Assembly (NCBI RefSeq): GCF_014287585.1
Contig: NZ_JACOOJ010000049.1
Span: 1 to 27,187, forward strand
Source: Parabacteroides hominis
GTDB lineage: Bacteria; Bacteroidota; Bacteroidia; Bacteroidales; Tannerellaceae
Length of the DNA: 27,187 nt
Reading direction: 5' to 3'
Shown here: positions 6,095-14,162 of the stretch, piece by piece
Layout of the letters: every line of letters begins with the position of its first letter
Numbering within the stretch: position 1 is the first letter of the stretch
Program-made: the position numbers and the translations under genes
Notes under the pieces: generated by a model
The model's database searches: none
What the model saw: only the letters and a program-made list of their open reading frames with translations
What the model was told of the DNA's origin: nothing

Positions 6095-9000
6095 ATGAAG
6101 AGAATCTTATGTGCCTTGTTGCTTGTATTCGCTCTGCTCACTTCTGCTTGGGCGGATGGTAGCCGATATGCCTCCGAGTCGGTGTTGAACTCCGGGAAAT
6201 GGGTGAAGATACAGGTGGCGGAAGATGGTATTTACAAACTGACGGCTGCCGACCTGAAGAAGATGGGCTTTTCCAGCTTGGAAAAGGTCGCCGTTTATGG
6301 GTACGGAGGTTGGCCGTTGGATGAAGATTTCTCTACTACTTATATCGATGATGTTCCTGAGGTAGCCGTGTGGAGAAACGCGGATTATCTGTTGTTTTAT
6401 GGGAAGGGGCCGCGCAAATGGGAATATTCCTCTTCTGATAAAGCCTTTATCCACACCAACAATCCTTATTCCAATTATGGATATTATTTCGTGACCGAAA
6501 AAGAAACGGCCGGGCGGACGATGGAAAAGGCTGCATCCGCCGATGGAGCTACCCTGCAGGTGACGACTTTCGATGACTATGTTTTGCACGAAGAAGATTG
6601 GGTATCGGTGAACAGTTCCGGGCGTGAACTGTATGGAGAATCGTTTACATCTACTTTATCCCGTGATTTTACAATCTCGATTCCGGGTATTACGAACGAT
6701 GAGGGAAAGGCCACCCTGTCTTTTATCTCCCGCGGCAACGGAACGATCACCATGAATGTCGATGGTAATTCTTTAATATCCGGTTCTGTGTCTGTCCCGT
6801 CGGACGAATACGAAGTGGCACGGGAGTTGTATCGTGAAAGAGCTTGGACGGCAGATAAAGGTGAAACTGTAAAGGTCAACATCGGATACAGTACGACCGG
6901 ACACAAGAATGTGCACTTGAACTATTTCCGCCTTCAGATGAAGAGGCAATTGAAAGTATATGATAATTATACATTCTTCCGCAGCCTCTCGGCAATAGGT
7001 AATGCCTCCCGCTTTGTGATTCAGGGAGCAGATGCCAATACACTGGTTTTTGATGTGACCGACGGGATAAATCCGCAACAGATGGAGACGTCTCTGAACG
7101 GGACGGACCTGTCTTTTTCTATTCCGGCCTCCGCTTCCTTGAGGGAGTTCGTGGCTGTAAAGCCTTCGCAGATTAAAGCTCCCGTGACAGTCGGCGAGGT
7201 GGCGAACCAGAATCTGCATGCCCTGCCACAGCAAGATATGATCATAATTGCCCAGCCTAATTTCACCACACAGGCGGAACGTTTGGCGGAAGCGCATCGG
7301 ACAAAGGATAACCTGACGATTCAGGTCGTGGCGCCGGAAGCGATTTATAACGAGTTTTCAAGCGGTACGCCGGATGCAACCGCTTATCGCCGTTTTATGA
7401 AAATGTTCTACGACCGGCAGACTTCGGAAGCCGATGCTCCCAAGTATTTACTGTTGTTCGGCGATGGCTCGTACGACAACCGTAAACTGACTTCCGCCTG
7501 GAAATCGGTGGATATGAGCAATATGTTGTTGACGTATCAGACGGAAGAGTCGTTGAACAAGTTTTCCTATGTGATAGATGATTATTTTGGATTCCTTGAG
7601 GATGAGGATAGCAGTAATAGTCAAAAGAATTATGAAGATAAAATCCCCTATAAGAAAGTAAATATCGGTATTGGACGTTTCCCTATCCGTACGTTAGATC
7701 AGGCAACCAAAGTTGTAGATAAGGTTATCAATTACATGGACAACAAGGAGACCGGTATTTGGAAAAACAATCTTTGTTTTATGGCGGATGATGGAAGTAA
7801 TAGTGATAGTTTCTCTCAGGGACATATGATCCAAGCTGATACGCTGACGGACTATCTGGCTGCCGACCATCCTGAATTCCTTGTGAATAAACTATACTTC
7901 GATGCTTATAAGAAAGATGTAACGGGGGGACAGAACGGATACCCCGATGTTCGTTCTAATTTGCAAAAGTTACTGAAAGATGGCTTGCTCCTGGTTAATT
8001 ATACGGGACATGGCGGAACGACAGCCCTGAGCGACGAAAAGGTTTTGACGCAGACTGATATCACTCAGTTCTCTTATCCCCGTTTACCCGTGTGGATCAC
8101 GGCGACTTGCGATTTTACTCGTTTCGACGATCTGAACACTTCTGCCGGTGAAGATTTGTTTTTGAATGCAAAAAGTGGTGGTATTGCTTTGTTTACGACT
8201 GTACGTGTAGCCTACATTCCTTATAATGCATATATAAACAGTCGTTTGATCCGTAATATGTTTGAAAAGAAAAATGGAAAACGTTTGACGTTGGGAGAAA
8301 TCATTAAAGAAACAAAATGTGATTTGATTAATTCTTCGGCTGCTCGTTATAAGTTAGGTTTCTGTCTGATCGGTGACCCTGCTATGAAACTGAACTATCC
8401 GGAGTACCGTATGCAGGTAACGTCTGTTAATGGAAAGTCCGTGGATGGAGATGCTATCCCGTTTAAAGCTTTGGAAAAAATAACTGTTGAAGGGCAGGTG
8501 TTGAATCCGGCCGGAACATTAGCTACGGACTTTACCGGTATCGTGAATCCTACAGTGAAAGATAGTAAAGTCACTGTAACCTGCTTGAATAATAATAAGA
8601 CCGATGATAAAGCTTTCACCTTCACCGATTATCCGAATACGATTTTTATCGGGAATGACTCCGTACGCAACGGTAAGTTCAGCTTTACTTTTACAGTCCC
8701 GAAGGATATTTCCTACTCCAATTTGCAGGGGAAAATGAACCTGTATGCCGTTGATACGGAAAATGGCAATGAGGCACAGGGTAATTTCGACAATTTCATT
8801 GTCGGAGGAACTTCCGACACGGCAGAAACCGATACGATCGGGCCGGAGATCCGTGCCCTTTATCTGAATGATACAACGTTTGTCGATGGCGGCCTGGTGA
8901 ACACGACTCCCTATTTTGTCGCCAAATTATGGGATAAGAGCGGAGTGAATATCACGGGAAGCAGTGTCGGACACGATATGATGCTGATAATAGATGAATC

Positions 9001-9496
9001 GACCGTCCTGAGCTATAACCTGAACAGTTATTACGAACTGTTGCCGGGCGAAGATGGGGCCGGTATCGTGAAGTTCCCGATCCCCGCACTTGAGCCGGGC
9101 AAACATACGGCGGAGTTCTGGGTGTGGGATATCCTGAATAACTCGACCGTGCGGACATTTACCTTCGAAGTGGTCGAAGGCCTGAAACCATTCCTGTTCG
9201 ATGTGATCGCAACACCGGGTATCGCCCGCGAGCAGGTGACCTTCCATCTTATGCACAACCGTCCCGAAAGCCGGATGCGGGTGGGCATCATGGTCTACGA
9301 TCTGGCAGGCCGTCAGCTTTGGAAACATGAAGAAAGCGGAACGTCAGGCCTGTTCGAAAACTATACGGTCTCCTGGGATCTGACATCTGGCGGTGCACGT
9401 TTGCGTCCCGGCGTATATATCTATCGGGCAGCCATCAGTACCGATAATTCCAAAGACGCGACAAAAGCAAGAAAGTTCATCATTTTAGGCGAATAA
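6095..9496 (+). CDS. porU: type IX secretion system sortase PorU
   Basis: 1133 residues with a signal peptide (MKRILCALLLVFALLTSAWA). The central region is a gingipain-type C25 peptidase fold. The catalytic His is H639 in NYTGHGG and the catalytic Cys is C672 in TATCDF; the 33-residue spacing equals that of H657/C690 in P. gingivalis PorU as I recall it. A beta-rich region follows, and the C-terminus resembles a sorting domain (YDLAGRQLW ... LRPGVYIYRA ... KFIIL), which in known PorU proteins is retained. PorU cleaves sorting domains of type IX cargo at the cell surface and attaches the cargo to lipopolysaccharide, working with PorV. Its last 12 bases overlap the end of the convergent membrane-protein gene. 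Confidence 0.95.
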   Translation: MKRILCALLLVFALLTSAWADGSRYASESVLNSGKWVKIQVAEDGIYKLTAADLKKMGFSSLEKVAVYGYGGWPLDEDFSTTYIDDVPEVAVWRNADYLLFYGKGPRKWEYSSSDKAFIHTNNPYSNYGYYFVTEKETAGRTMEKAASADGATLQVTTFDDYVLHEEDWVSVNSSGRELYGESFTSTLSRDFTISIPGITNDEGKATLSFISRGNGTITMNVDGNSLISGSVSVPSDEYEVARELYRERAWTADKGETVKVNIGYSTTGHKNVHLNYFRLQMKRQLKVYDNYTFFRSLSAIGNASRFVIQGADANTLVFDVTDGINPQQMETSLNGTDLSFSIPASASLREFVAVKPSQIKAPVTVGEVANQNLHALPQQDMIIIAQPNFTTQAERLAEAHRTKDNLTIQVVAPEAIYNEFSSGTPDATAYRRFMKMFYDRQTSEADAPKYLLLFGDGSYDNRKLTSAWKSVDMSNMLLTYQTEESLNKFSYVIDDYFGFLEDEDSSNSQKNYEDKIPYKKVNIGIGRFPIRTLDQATKVVDKVINYMDNKETGIWKNNLCFMADDGSNSDSFSQGHMIQADTLTDYLAADHPEFLVNKLYFDAYKKDVTGGQNGYPDVRSNLQKLLKDGLLLVNYTGHGGTTALSDEKVLTQTDITQFSYPRLPVWITATCDFTRFDDLNTSAGEDLFLNAKSGGIALFTTVRVAYIPYNAYINSRLIRNMFEKKNGKRLTLGEIIKETKCDLINSSAARYKLGFCLIGDPAMKLNYPEYRMQVTSVNGKSVDGDAIPFKALEKITVEGQVLNPAGTLATDFTGIVNPTVKDSKVTVTCLNNNKTDDKAFTFTDYPNTIFIGNDSVRNGKFSFTFTVPKDISYSNLQGKMNLYAVDTENGNEAQGNFDNFIVGGTSDTAETDTIGPEIRALYLNDTTFVDGGLVNTTPYFVAKLWDKSGVNITGSSVGHDMMLIIDESTVLSYNLNSYYELLPGEDGAGIVKFPIPALEPGKHTAEFWVWDILNNSTVRTFTFEVVEGLKPFLFDVIATPGIAREQVTFHLMHNRPESRMRVGIMVYDLAGRQLWKHEESGTSGLFENYTVSWDLTSGGARLRPGVYIYRAAISTDNSKDATKARKFIILGE

Positions 9497-10765
9497 GAAG
9501 GAACGCATGAACTCCATCGTGTTTATTGTTGCAGTCAGGATAAAGAAGCCGATAATAACCCAGTCCAGTACCCGGTACATGCGGACCGGCAACCGCGTGT
9601 ATAACCAGCCCAGCAGGATCGGAACTGCAAACATCCAATGCCCGCCGAACAGGATCGCTTCGTTCATCCCGTAACGGATGATAAAGTGGATTACGAAATC
9701 TATACTCAGGAACATAAGCAGCAGTTGTACATATTTGTTTTTCAGGTTGAGCAAGGCCGAAGCTGCGACTAAGAACAGCAGAAACACGATCACGGCATTA
9801 TTCCAACTGTGCAGGTATTCGCTGGGTCTCAATACGACCTCTTTCCCGACTAACTGCTGTGTGAGAGGCGTGCTTATAATCGTATTGCCCCAGAAATCGA
9901 CCAGTGCTTGTTTGCCTAATGTCTCGTCGTGTATAAAATATTGTCCGAGTTGCCCGGTCGTTTCGATCGGAGACGGACCTTCCGGGTTGAACAGTTTCGC
10001 TTTGAGTGTGTAAAAACCCATGATGACTGCTACGCAAACGACAAATGGCAGCATGACTTTGAATCCCGTCCGTATTTTACGCCAGAGCGGTGCTTTATTC
10101 AGGAACAGGGCCATTGCCGGTTTGGCTGCGTTGGTGATTGTGATCCCTCCGCAAAGGAAAGAGAGGAAGAGAACAGTTCGTCCTTTTATATATCCGGTCA
10201 GTTTGTATTCCCTGGAAAGCATTAATAGTGAGAAAACGAGCAGGAAAAAAGAGAACGGATAGGTTTCCGTTGTGAACGACAGAACGACAGTCGTGAAGAA
10301 GCATCCCGTGAACCCTGTCAGCAACAGTGCCCGGCGGGAAGAAATCTGGACGATCTGTTTCAGATAACGGTAGATCAGGACCAGCCCGCCGGTTATCAAC
10401 AGGTTCATCAGCATCAGGCAAATAATACCGGAAGTTTTCTCTTTGAACAGGGTTGTCAACAGGATTATCAACAAAGTTTTCAACAAATGGAAGATACCGA
10501 AGAAAGGATGGCTGACGTCGAACGCTCCTCCGCGCGTGTGGAGATGGAAGAGATTGTCATAGCCCAAGTAACTACCCGCTCCCCCGTTGGGCACGTCTAT
10601 CAGTTCCGTATGAAAGAGCATCCGGTAGCCGATACACCCGTAAAGGAGAAAGAAGAAAAGGAAAAGCCCGGCTTCTATCGGGGTCGGTGGAAATAACGTG
10701 CGCTTAGTCTCTCGCCACTCGATCCGGAGAGCGCGAAACAGAATAGACAGGCAGGATGGCATCAT
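9485..10765 (-). CDS. polytopic membrane protein (DUF6080-like), possible GT-C glycosyltransferase
   Basis: 426 residues with about 11 hydrophobic segments. The loop after the first segment (roughly residues 52-90) contains Y69-D70, H74, D83 and H86. GT-C glycosyltransferases keep their catalytic Asp in this kind of loop, so a lipid-phosphate-sugar-dependent transferase is possible. I think it matches the Bacteroidales family DUF6080, with moderate confidence. It is last in a three-gene run behind a polyprenyl-phosphate phosphoribosyltransferase and a HAD phosphatase, which suggests it uses the lipid-linked pentose they would make. Start choice between 10765 and 10762 is open (Met-Met). Confidence 0.7.
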   Translation of the reverse strand: MMPSCLSILFRALRIEWRETKRTLFPPTPIEAGLFLFFFLLYGCIGYRMLFHTELIDVPNGGAGSYLGYDNLFHLHTRGGAFDVSHPFFGIFHLLKTLLIILLTTLFKEKTSGIICLMLMNLLITGGLVLIYRYLKQIVQISSRRALLLTGFTGCFFTTVVLSFTTETYPFSFFLLVFSLLMLSREYKLTGYIKGRTVLFLSFLCGGITITNAAKPAMALFLNKAPLWRKIRTGFKVMLPFVVCVAVIMGFYTLKAKLFNPEGPSPIETTGQLGQYFIHDETLGKQALVDFWGNTIISTPLTQQLVGKEVVLRPSEYLHSWNNAVIVFLLFLVAASALLNLKNKYVQLLLMFLSIDFVIHFIIRYGMNEAILFGGHWMFAVPILLGWLYTRLPVRMYRVLDWVIIGFFILTATINTMEFMRSFLFA

Positions 10766-10773
10766 ATATATGT

Positions 10774-11367
10774 TTATTTATTGTTGAATGGTTTATAATG
10801 GGGAACATCTGCGAGGGCGAGCAATTCTTTATCACCGGAACTGTCACCATATACATAAAGAGTCTCGGAGGCGAAATCCGGATATAGCTGGCGGAGCCTG
10901 CGGACCTTCTCGCTCCCTTTGCAGTTGGGCGTGGAAAATCGACCGGTCAACCTCTGTCCCCTGACTTCCAGCCCTGTCCCTTCCACAAGCCGGATTCCGA
11001 CTGTTTGTGCCCAGGGACGTATCCAGTCAGGCACAGACGCGCTGATAATGGCGATCTTGTTTCCTTCTTCCTGATGCCTGCGTATCTCTTCCAAGGCGGC
11101 AGGATAAACGAAATCCGGAATACGGGAGGCATATTCGAGGCAAGCCTGATGGAAATCCTCTGTCTTCATTCCCCGCAGGAAAGAGGAGATCACAAGCTCT
11201 TTGGCCCGGTGCGTGGGGAGAATGCCTGCCGAGGCCGCTCCCTTCAGCAGGATAATCCAGGGGAGCCGAAGGAAGAAAGCCTTCCGTCCACAAGCCTGAA
11301 TCAGAAAATCCGGCAGTGAGTCGCGGGAAATGATGGTTCCGTCGAAGTCGAATATTGCGATTGCCAT
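10774..11367 (-). CDS. HAD-IB family phosphatase
   Basis: 197 residues with the full HAD motif set: D7-x-D9-G-T near the N-terminus, Ser in IISASVPDW, Lys in NCKGSEKV and the acidic pair in YGDSSGDKELL. This is the SerB-like HAD-IB class of small-molecule phosphatases. It begins one base after the UbiA-type gene ends and is followed 8 bases later by the membrane protein, so the three are almost certainly co-transcribed. In mycobacteria a phosphatase removes the 5-phosphate from decaprenyl-phosphoryl-5-phosphoribose, and the same role is inferred here. Free-substrate alternatives such as phosphoserine cannot be excluded. Confidence 0.85.
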   Translation of the reverse strand: MAIAIFDFDGTIISRDSLPDFLIQACGRKAFFLRLPWIILLKGAASAGILPTHRAKELVISSFLRGMKTEDFHQACLEYASRIPDFVYPAALEEIRRHQEEGNKIAIISASVPDWIRPWAQTVGIRLVEGTGLEVRGQRLTGRFSTPNCKGSEKVRRLRQLYPDFASETLYVYGDSSGDKELLALADVPHYKPFNNK

Positions 11368-11368
11368 A

Positions 11369-12271
11369 TCAATAAATAAGTAAAGCGAATACGATAAACC
11401 AGCCAGCCACGGTCAGCTGCAAAGTACGGTCCTGCAACAGGATATCGGTCGGGTTGCAGTTGCTCTTCTCCACTAAGATGATCTGCAGGTAGCGCATGAT
11501 GCCTGCCAGCACGAACGGGACCGTGGCATACAGGTATTCGCTGCTCCTCGACATCACTTCGGGCGAAAGCGTATATAATATGTAAGTCACGGCGATGATG
11601 GAAGAAAGAAATGACAGGATCACGTTCAGGTAGTCGATCGTATATCCGGTAATATTCTTACGTGAAATCTGTCCGGTTTCCATGAAATTACGCAAATCGT
11701 CCCGGCGCTTGGCAAAGGCGAGGAACAGGGAGAGGATGAATGTCATGATAATCAGCCAGTGCGAAAGTTCTATCTCCCCGGCGACAGCTCCCGCTTCGAG
11801 CCGGATGATGAAACCGCAGGCGACGATCATGGCATCTATGATCTGTACCTGTTTGAGGTAAAGCGTATATGCTAAGTTCAGGAGGATGTATCCTCCTGAC
11901 AACAACCAGATCTGGTTGTTACTTGTATGCATGAAGCTGAAACAGAATGCACTCATCCCATATAGCAGGAACATGAAAACGAGGGCTGCCATCGGCGAAA
12001 CCTTCCGGGATGCGATCGGACGGAACTGTTTGGCCGGATGCAGGCGGTCTTCACCTGCGTCCATCAAGTCGTTGAAAACATATACGCCGCTGGTGAGCAG
12101 GCAGAAACCGGCAAACAGGATTGCAACGTTCTGCAACCTGTCCGCGTCCCCTATCTCCTGTGCAAAAAACATGGGAAGGAACAAGATGATGTTTTTTACC
12201 CACTGGGAGGGGCGCATCAGGAGGAATAATGCTTTAACTTTGCCTGTCGATTGTATATCTTTCATACTCAA
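11369..12271 (-). CDS. UbiA-family polyprenyl-phosphate phosphoribosyltransferase (DPPR synthase-like)
   Basis: 300 residues, with about nine membrane segments. The first Asp-rich motif reads N67-D68-x2-D71-x3-D75-x2-H78-P-x-K81-x2-R84-P85-I-A, characteristic of decaprenyl-phosphate phosphoribosyltransferases such as mycobacterial Rv3806c rather than quinone prenyltransferases. The second motif region (DAMIVACGFIIRLEAGAVAG) and a following FAKRRDDL also fit. The reaction would join phosphoribosyl pyrophosphate to a polyprenyl phosphate at the inner membrane. It is the first gene of the run with the HAD phosphatase and the membrane protein. Its predicted promoter lies so close that the transcript may be leaderless; Met3 is an alternative start. 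Confidence 0.88.
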   Translation of the reverse strand: MSMKDIQSTGKVKALFLLMRPSQWVKNIILFLPMFFAQEIGDADRLQNVAILFAGFCLLTSGVYVFNDLMDAGEDRLHPAKQFRPIASRKVSPMAALVFMFLLYGMSAFCFSFMHTSNNQIWLLSGGYILLNLAYTLYLKQVQIIDAMIVACGFIIRLEAGAVAGEIELSHWLIIMTFILSLFLAFAKRRDDLRNFMETGQISRKNITGYTIDYLNVILSFLSSIIAVTYILYTLSPEVMSRSSEYLYATVPFVLAGIMRYLQIILVEKSNCNPTDILLQDRTLQLTVAGWFIVFALLIY

Positions 12272-12275
12272 AAGG

Positions 12276-12306
12276 CAAAAGTAGGAATTTTATTTGAGCA
12301 TACAAT
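12276..12306 (-). promoter_or_regulatory. promoter for the UbiA-HAD-membrane protein operon
   Basis: Read on the minus strand, ATTG (12303-12306), a 19-bp spacer and TACTTTTG (12276-12283) make a good Bacteroidetes promoter. The -7 element ends only 4 bases before the start codon at 12271, so the predicted RNA start coincides with the ATG. Confidence 0.7.
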
Positions 12307-12391
12307 AAAGTTCGGATTATTCAGTTTATAATGGCAGGGGTAGTTTATGAACCATCCCTGTTAAATTGGAAAGTAATTTAAGGATAGATAT

Positions 12392-13555
12392 ATGATAAGT
12401 AAATTCAGAATCGGTGCACTCGTTATAATACTTAACTTCTTTGCCTCGGTTACGACGACTTGGGGACAGGATAACATATCTTTGCTCCAAATGGCGGTCC
12501 CTTCGCTGAATATCGCTCCGGATGCACGAGGCGGCGGTATGGGAGACATGGGTGCGGCAACTTTGCCGGACATCAATTCACAGTATTGGAATGCTGCCAA
12601 ATATGCTTTTATGGGAAGTAAGGCGGGAGTCAGTTTGTCTTACACACCGTGGTTGCGTAAATTGGTCAACGATGTGGCTTTGGTGAACATGACCGGTTAC
12701 TACAAATTAGGAAATAGCGATTTGCAGGCTGTCAGCGCATCTTTGCGTTATTTCTCATTAGGTGAAGTTAATATATGGGAAAACATCGGGGATGTCCCTT
12801 ACGGATTGAACCCGTATGAAATGGCGTTTGACGTGGCTTACAGCCGTAAGCTGTCCGAATCTTATTCAATGGCGGTAACCTTGCGTTACATCCGTTCGGA
12901 TATGGGGACGGACCAGAATGACGAGAGCAATGCGGGCAATGCTTTTGCTGCCGATATCTCCGGTTACCTGGAAAAATATGTGCTGATGGGAAATGCCGAG
13001 GCTTTGTGGAGTTTCGGGTTTAACCTGTCCAATATCGGGAGTAAGATCTCGTATGACGGGGGAAATACGAACCAGTACCTTCCGGCAAAGCTGACTTTAG
13101 GAACCGGTTTGCTTTACCCGATCGACGACTACAACCAGATCGGTGTTTATCTGGATCTGAACAAATACATGGTCCCGTATGCTCCGCAAAAGGAAGAAGG
13201 AGAGACGGATGCCGACTACCAAGCGCGTGTGGACGACTATAAATCATGGTCGAGCATTTCCGGTATGATGAAGTCTTTTACCGATTCGCCTAACGGTTTG
13301 TTGAAAGAGATCATGGTCTCGGTCGGAGCCGAGTATAGCTATAATGAACAATTCTTCGTTCGCGGCGGTTATTTTTACGAGAATGCGAATGTCGGTAACC
13401 GTAAATACTTTTCTGTAGGTGCCGGTTTCCGTATGAGCGTGTTCCAGCTGGATGCCGCTTATCTGATCAGTACGGTTCCGCAGAACCCGTTGGACCAGAC
13501 ACTTCGTTTCTCCCTGTCTTTTGATATGGACGGGATTAAGAACTTATTCAGGTGA
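12392..13555 (+). CDS. porV: type IX secretion system outer membrane protein PorV
   Basis: 387 residues with a signal peptide (hydrophobic segment to about residue 25, ending TTWGQ). The N-terminal family signature is visible: LNIAPDARGGGMGDMG followed by NSQYWNAAK. The rest alternates in short beta strands as expected for a FadL-like 14-strand barrel and ends with Phe/Arg. PorV receives cargo from the SprA translocon and hands it to PorU. It lies downstream of porU in the same direction but is separated by a three-gene block on the other strand, and ispF follows 19 bases later. I found no strong TAnnTTTG element in the 120-bp gap upstream. Confidence 0.95.
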   Translation: MISKFRIGALVIILNFFASVTTTWGQDNISLLQMAVPSLNIAPDARGGGMGDMGAATLPDINSQYWNAAKYAFMGSKAGVSLSYTPWLRKLVNDVALVNMTGYYKLGNSDLQAVSASLRYFSLGEVNIWENIGDVPYGLNPYEMAFDVAYSRKLSESYSMAVTLRYIRSDMGTDQNDESNAGNAFAADISGYLEKYVLMGNAEALWSFGFNLSNIGSKISYDGGNTNQYLPAKLTLGTGLLYPIDDYNQIGVYLDLNKYMVPYAPQKEEGETDADYQARVDDYKSWSSISGMMKSFTDSPNGLLKEIMVSVGAEYSYNEQFFVRGGYFYENANVGNRKYFSVGAGFRMSVFQLDAAYLISTVPQNPLDQTLRFSLSFDMDGIKNLFR

Positions 13556-13574
13556 AAGTTAAAAGTTGAAAGTG

Positions 13575-14051
13575 ATGAAGATACGGGTGGGTTTTGGATA
13601 TGATGTGCATGCGCTGGTTCCGGAACGTGATTTGTGGCTGGGCGGAGTGAAAATAGAGCATACGATGGGCTTGCAAGGGCACAGCGATGCGGATGTCTTG
13701 ATTCATGCTATCTGCGACGCCTTGTTAGGTGCAGCCAATATGCGCGATATCGGTTATCATTTTCCCGATACGGCAGGAGAATACAAGGACATTGACAGCA
13801 AGATCCTGTTGTTCGATACGATGGAACTGCTCCGTGATGCCGGATATACGCTGGGCAATATAGATGCGACCGTCGCCGCCGAACGTCCCAAACTGAATCC
13901 TCATATCCCCGAAATGAAGCGGGTGATGGCCGAAGTCCTCCAAGTGGATGTCGACGATATCTCCATCAAGGCGACGACAACCGAGAAGTTAGGCTTTACC
14001 GGGCGGCAGGAAGGAATAGCTGCCTACGCAACGGTACTGATACAGAAATAG
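13575..14051 (+). CDS. ispF: 2-C-methyl-D-erythritol 2,4-cyclodiphosphate synthase
   Basis: 158 residues from the ATG at 13575; an upstream TTG at 13566 is in frame but unnecessary. The metal ligands D10 and H12 (GYDVH) and H44 (ADVLIHAICDALLGA) are present, together with the C-terminal signature TTEKLGFTGR. The enzyme cyclises CDP-methylerythritol phosphate to MEcPP in the non-mevalonate isoprenoid pathway, which feeds polyprenyl phosphate. It follows porV closely and is probably co-transcribed. The porV-ispF pairing is, as I recall, kept in P. gingivalis. Confidence 0.95.
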   Translation: MKIRVGFGYDVHALVPERDLWLGGVKIEHTMGLQGHSDADVLIHAICDALLGAANMRDIGYHFPDTAGEYKDIDSKILLFDTMELLRDAGYTLGNIDATVAAERPKLNPHIPEMKRVMAEVLQVDVDDISIKATTTEKLGFTGRQEGIAAYATVLIQK

Positions 14052-14126
14052 CCTGCCGCTTCCGGCTCTTTCCCTCAAATATTTTCAGGAGTTTCCCTTA
14101 GGTGAAAATTTATTTTCATGTAAGGA

Positions 14127-14160
14127 AAACTTTATTTTCATGCCGGAGAAAATAAAGTTT
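14127..14160. terminator. bidirectional terminator between ispF and the histidine kinase gene
   Basis: aaactttattttc (14127-14139) pairs perfectly with 14148-14160 around an 8-base loop (atgccgga). The A/T-rich stem ends serve both convergent genes. A partial direct copy of the left arm (gaaaatttattttcatg) lies at 14104-14120. Confidence 0.75.
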
Positions 14161-14162
14161 CA

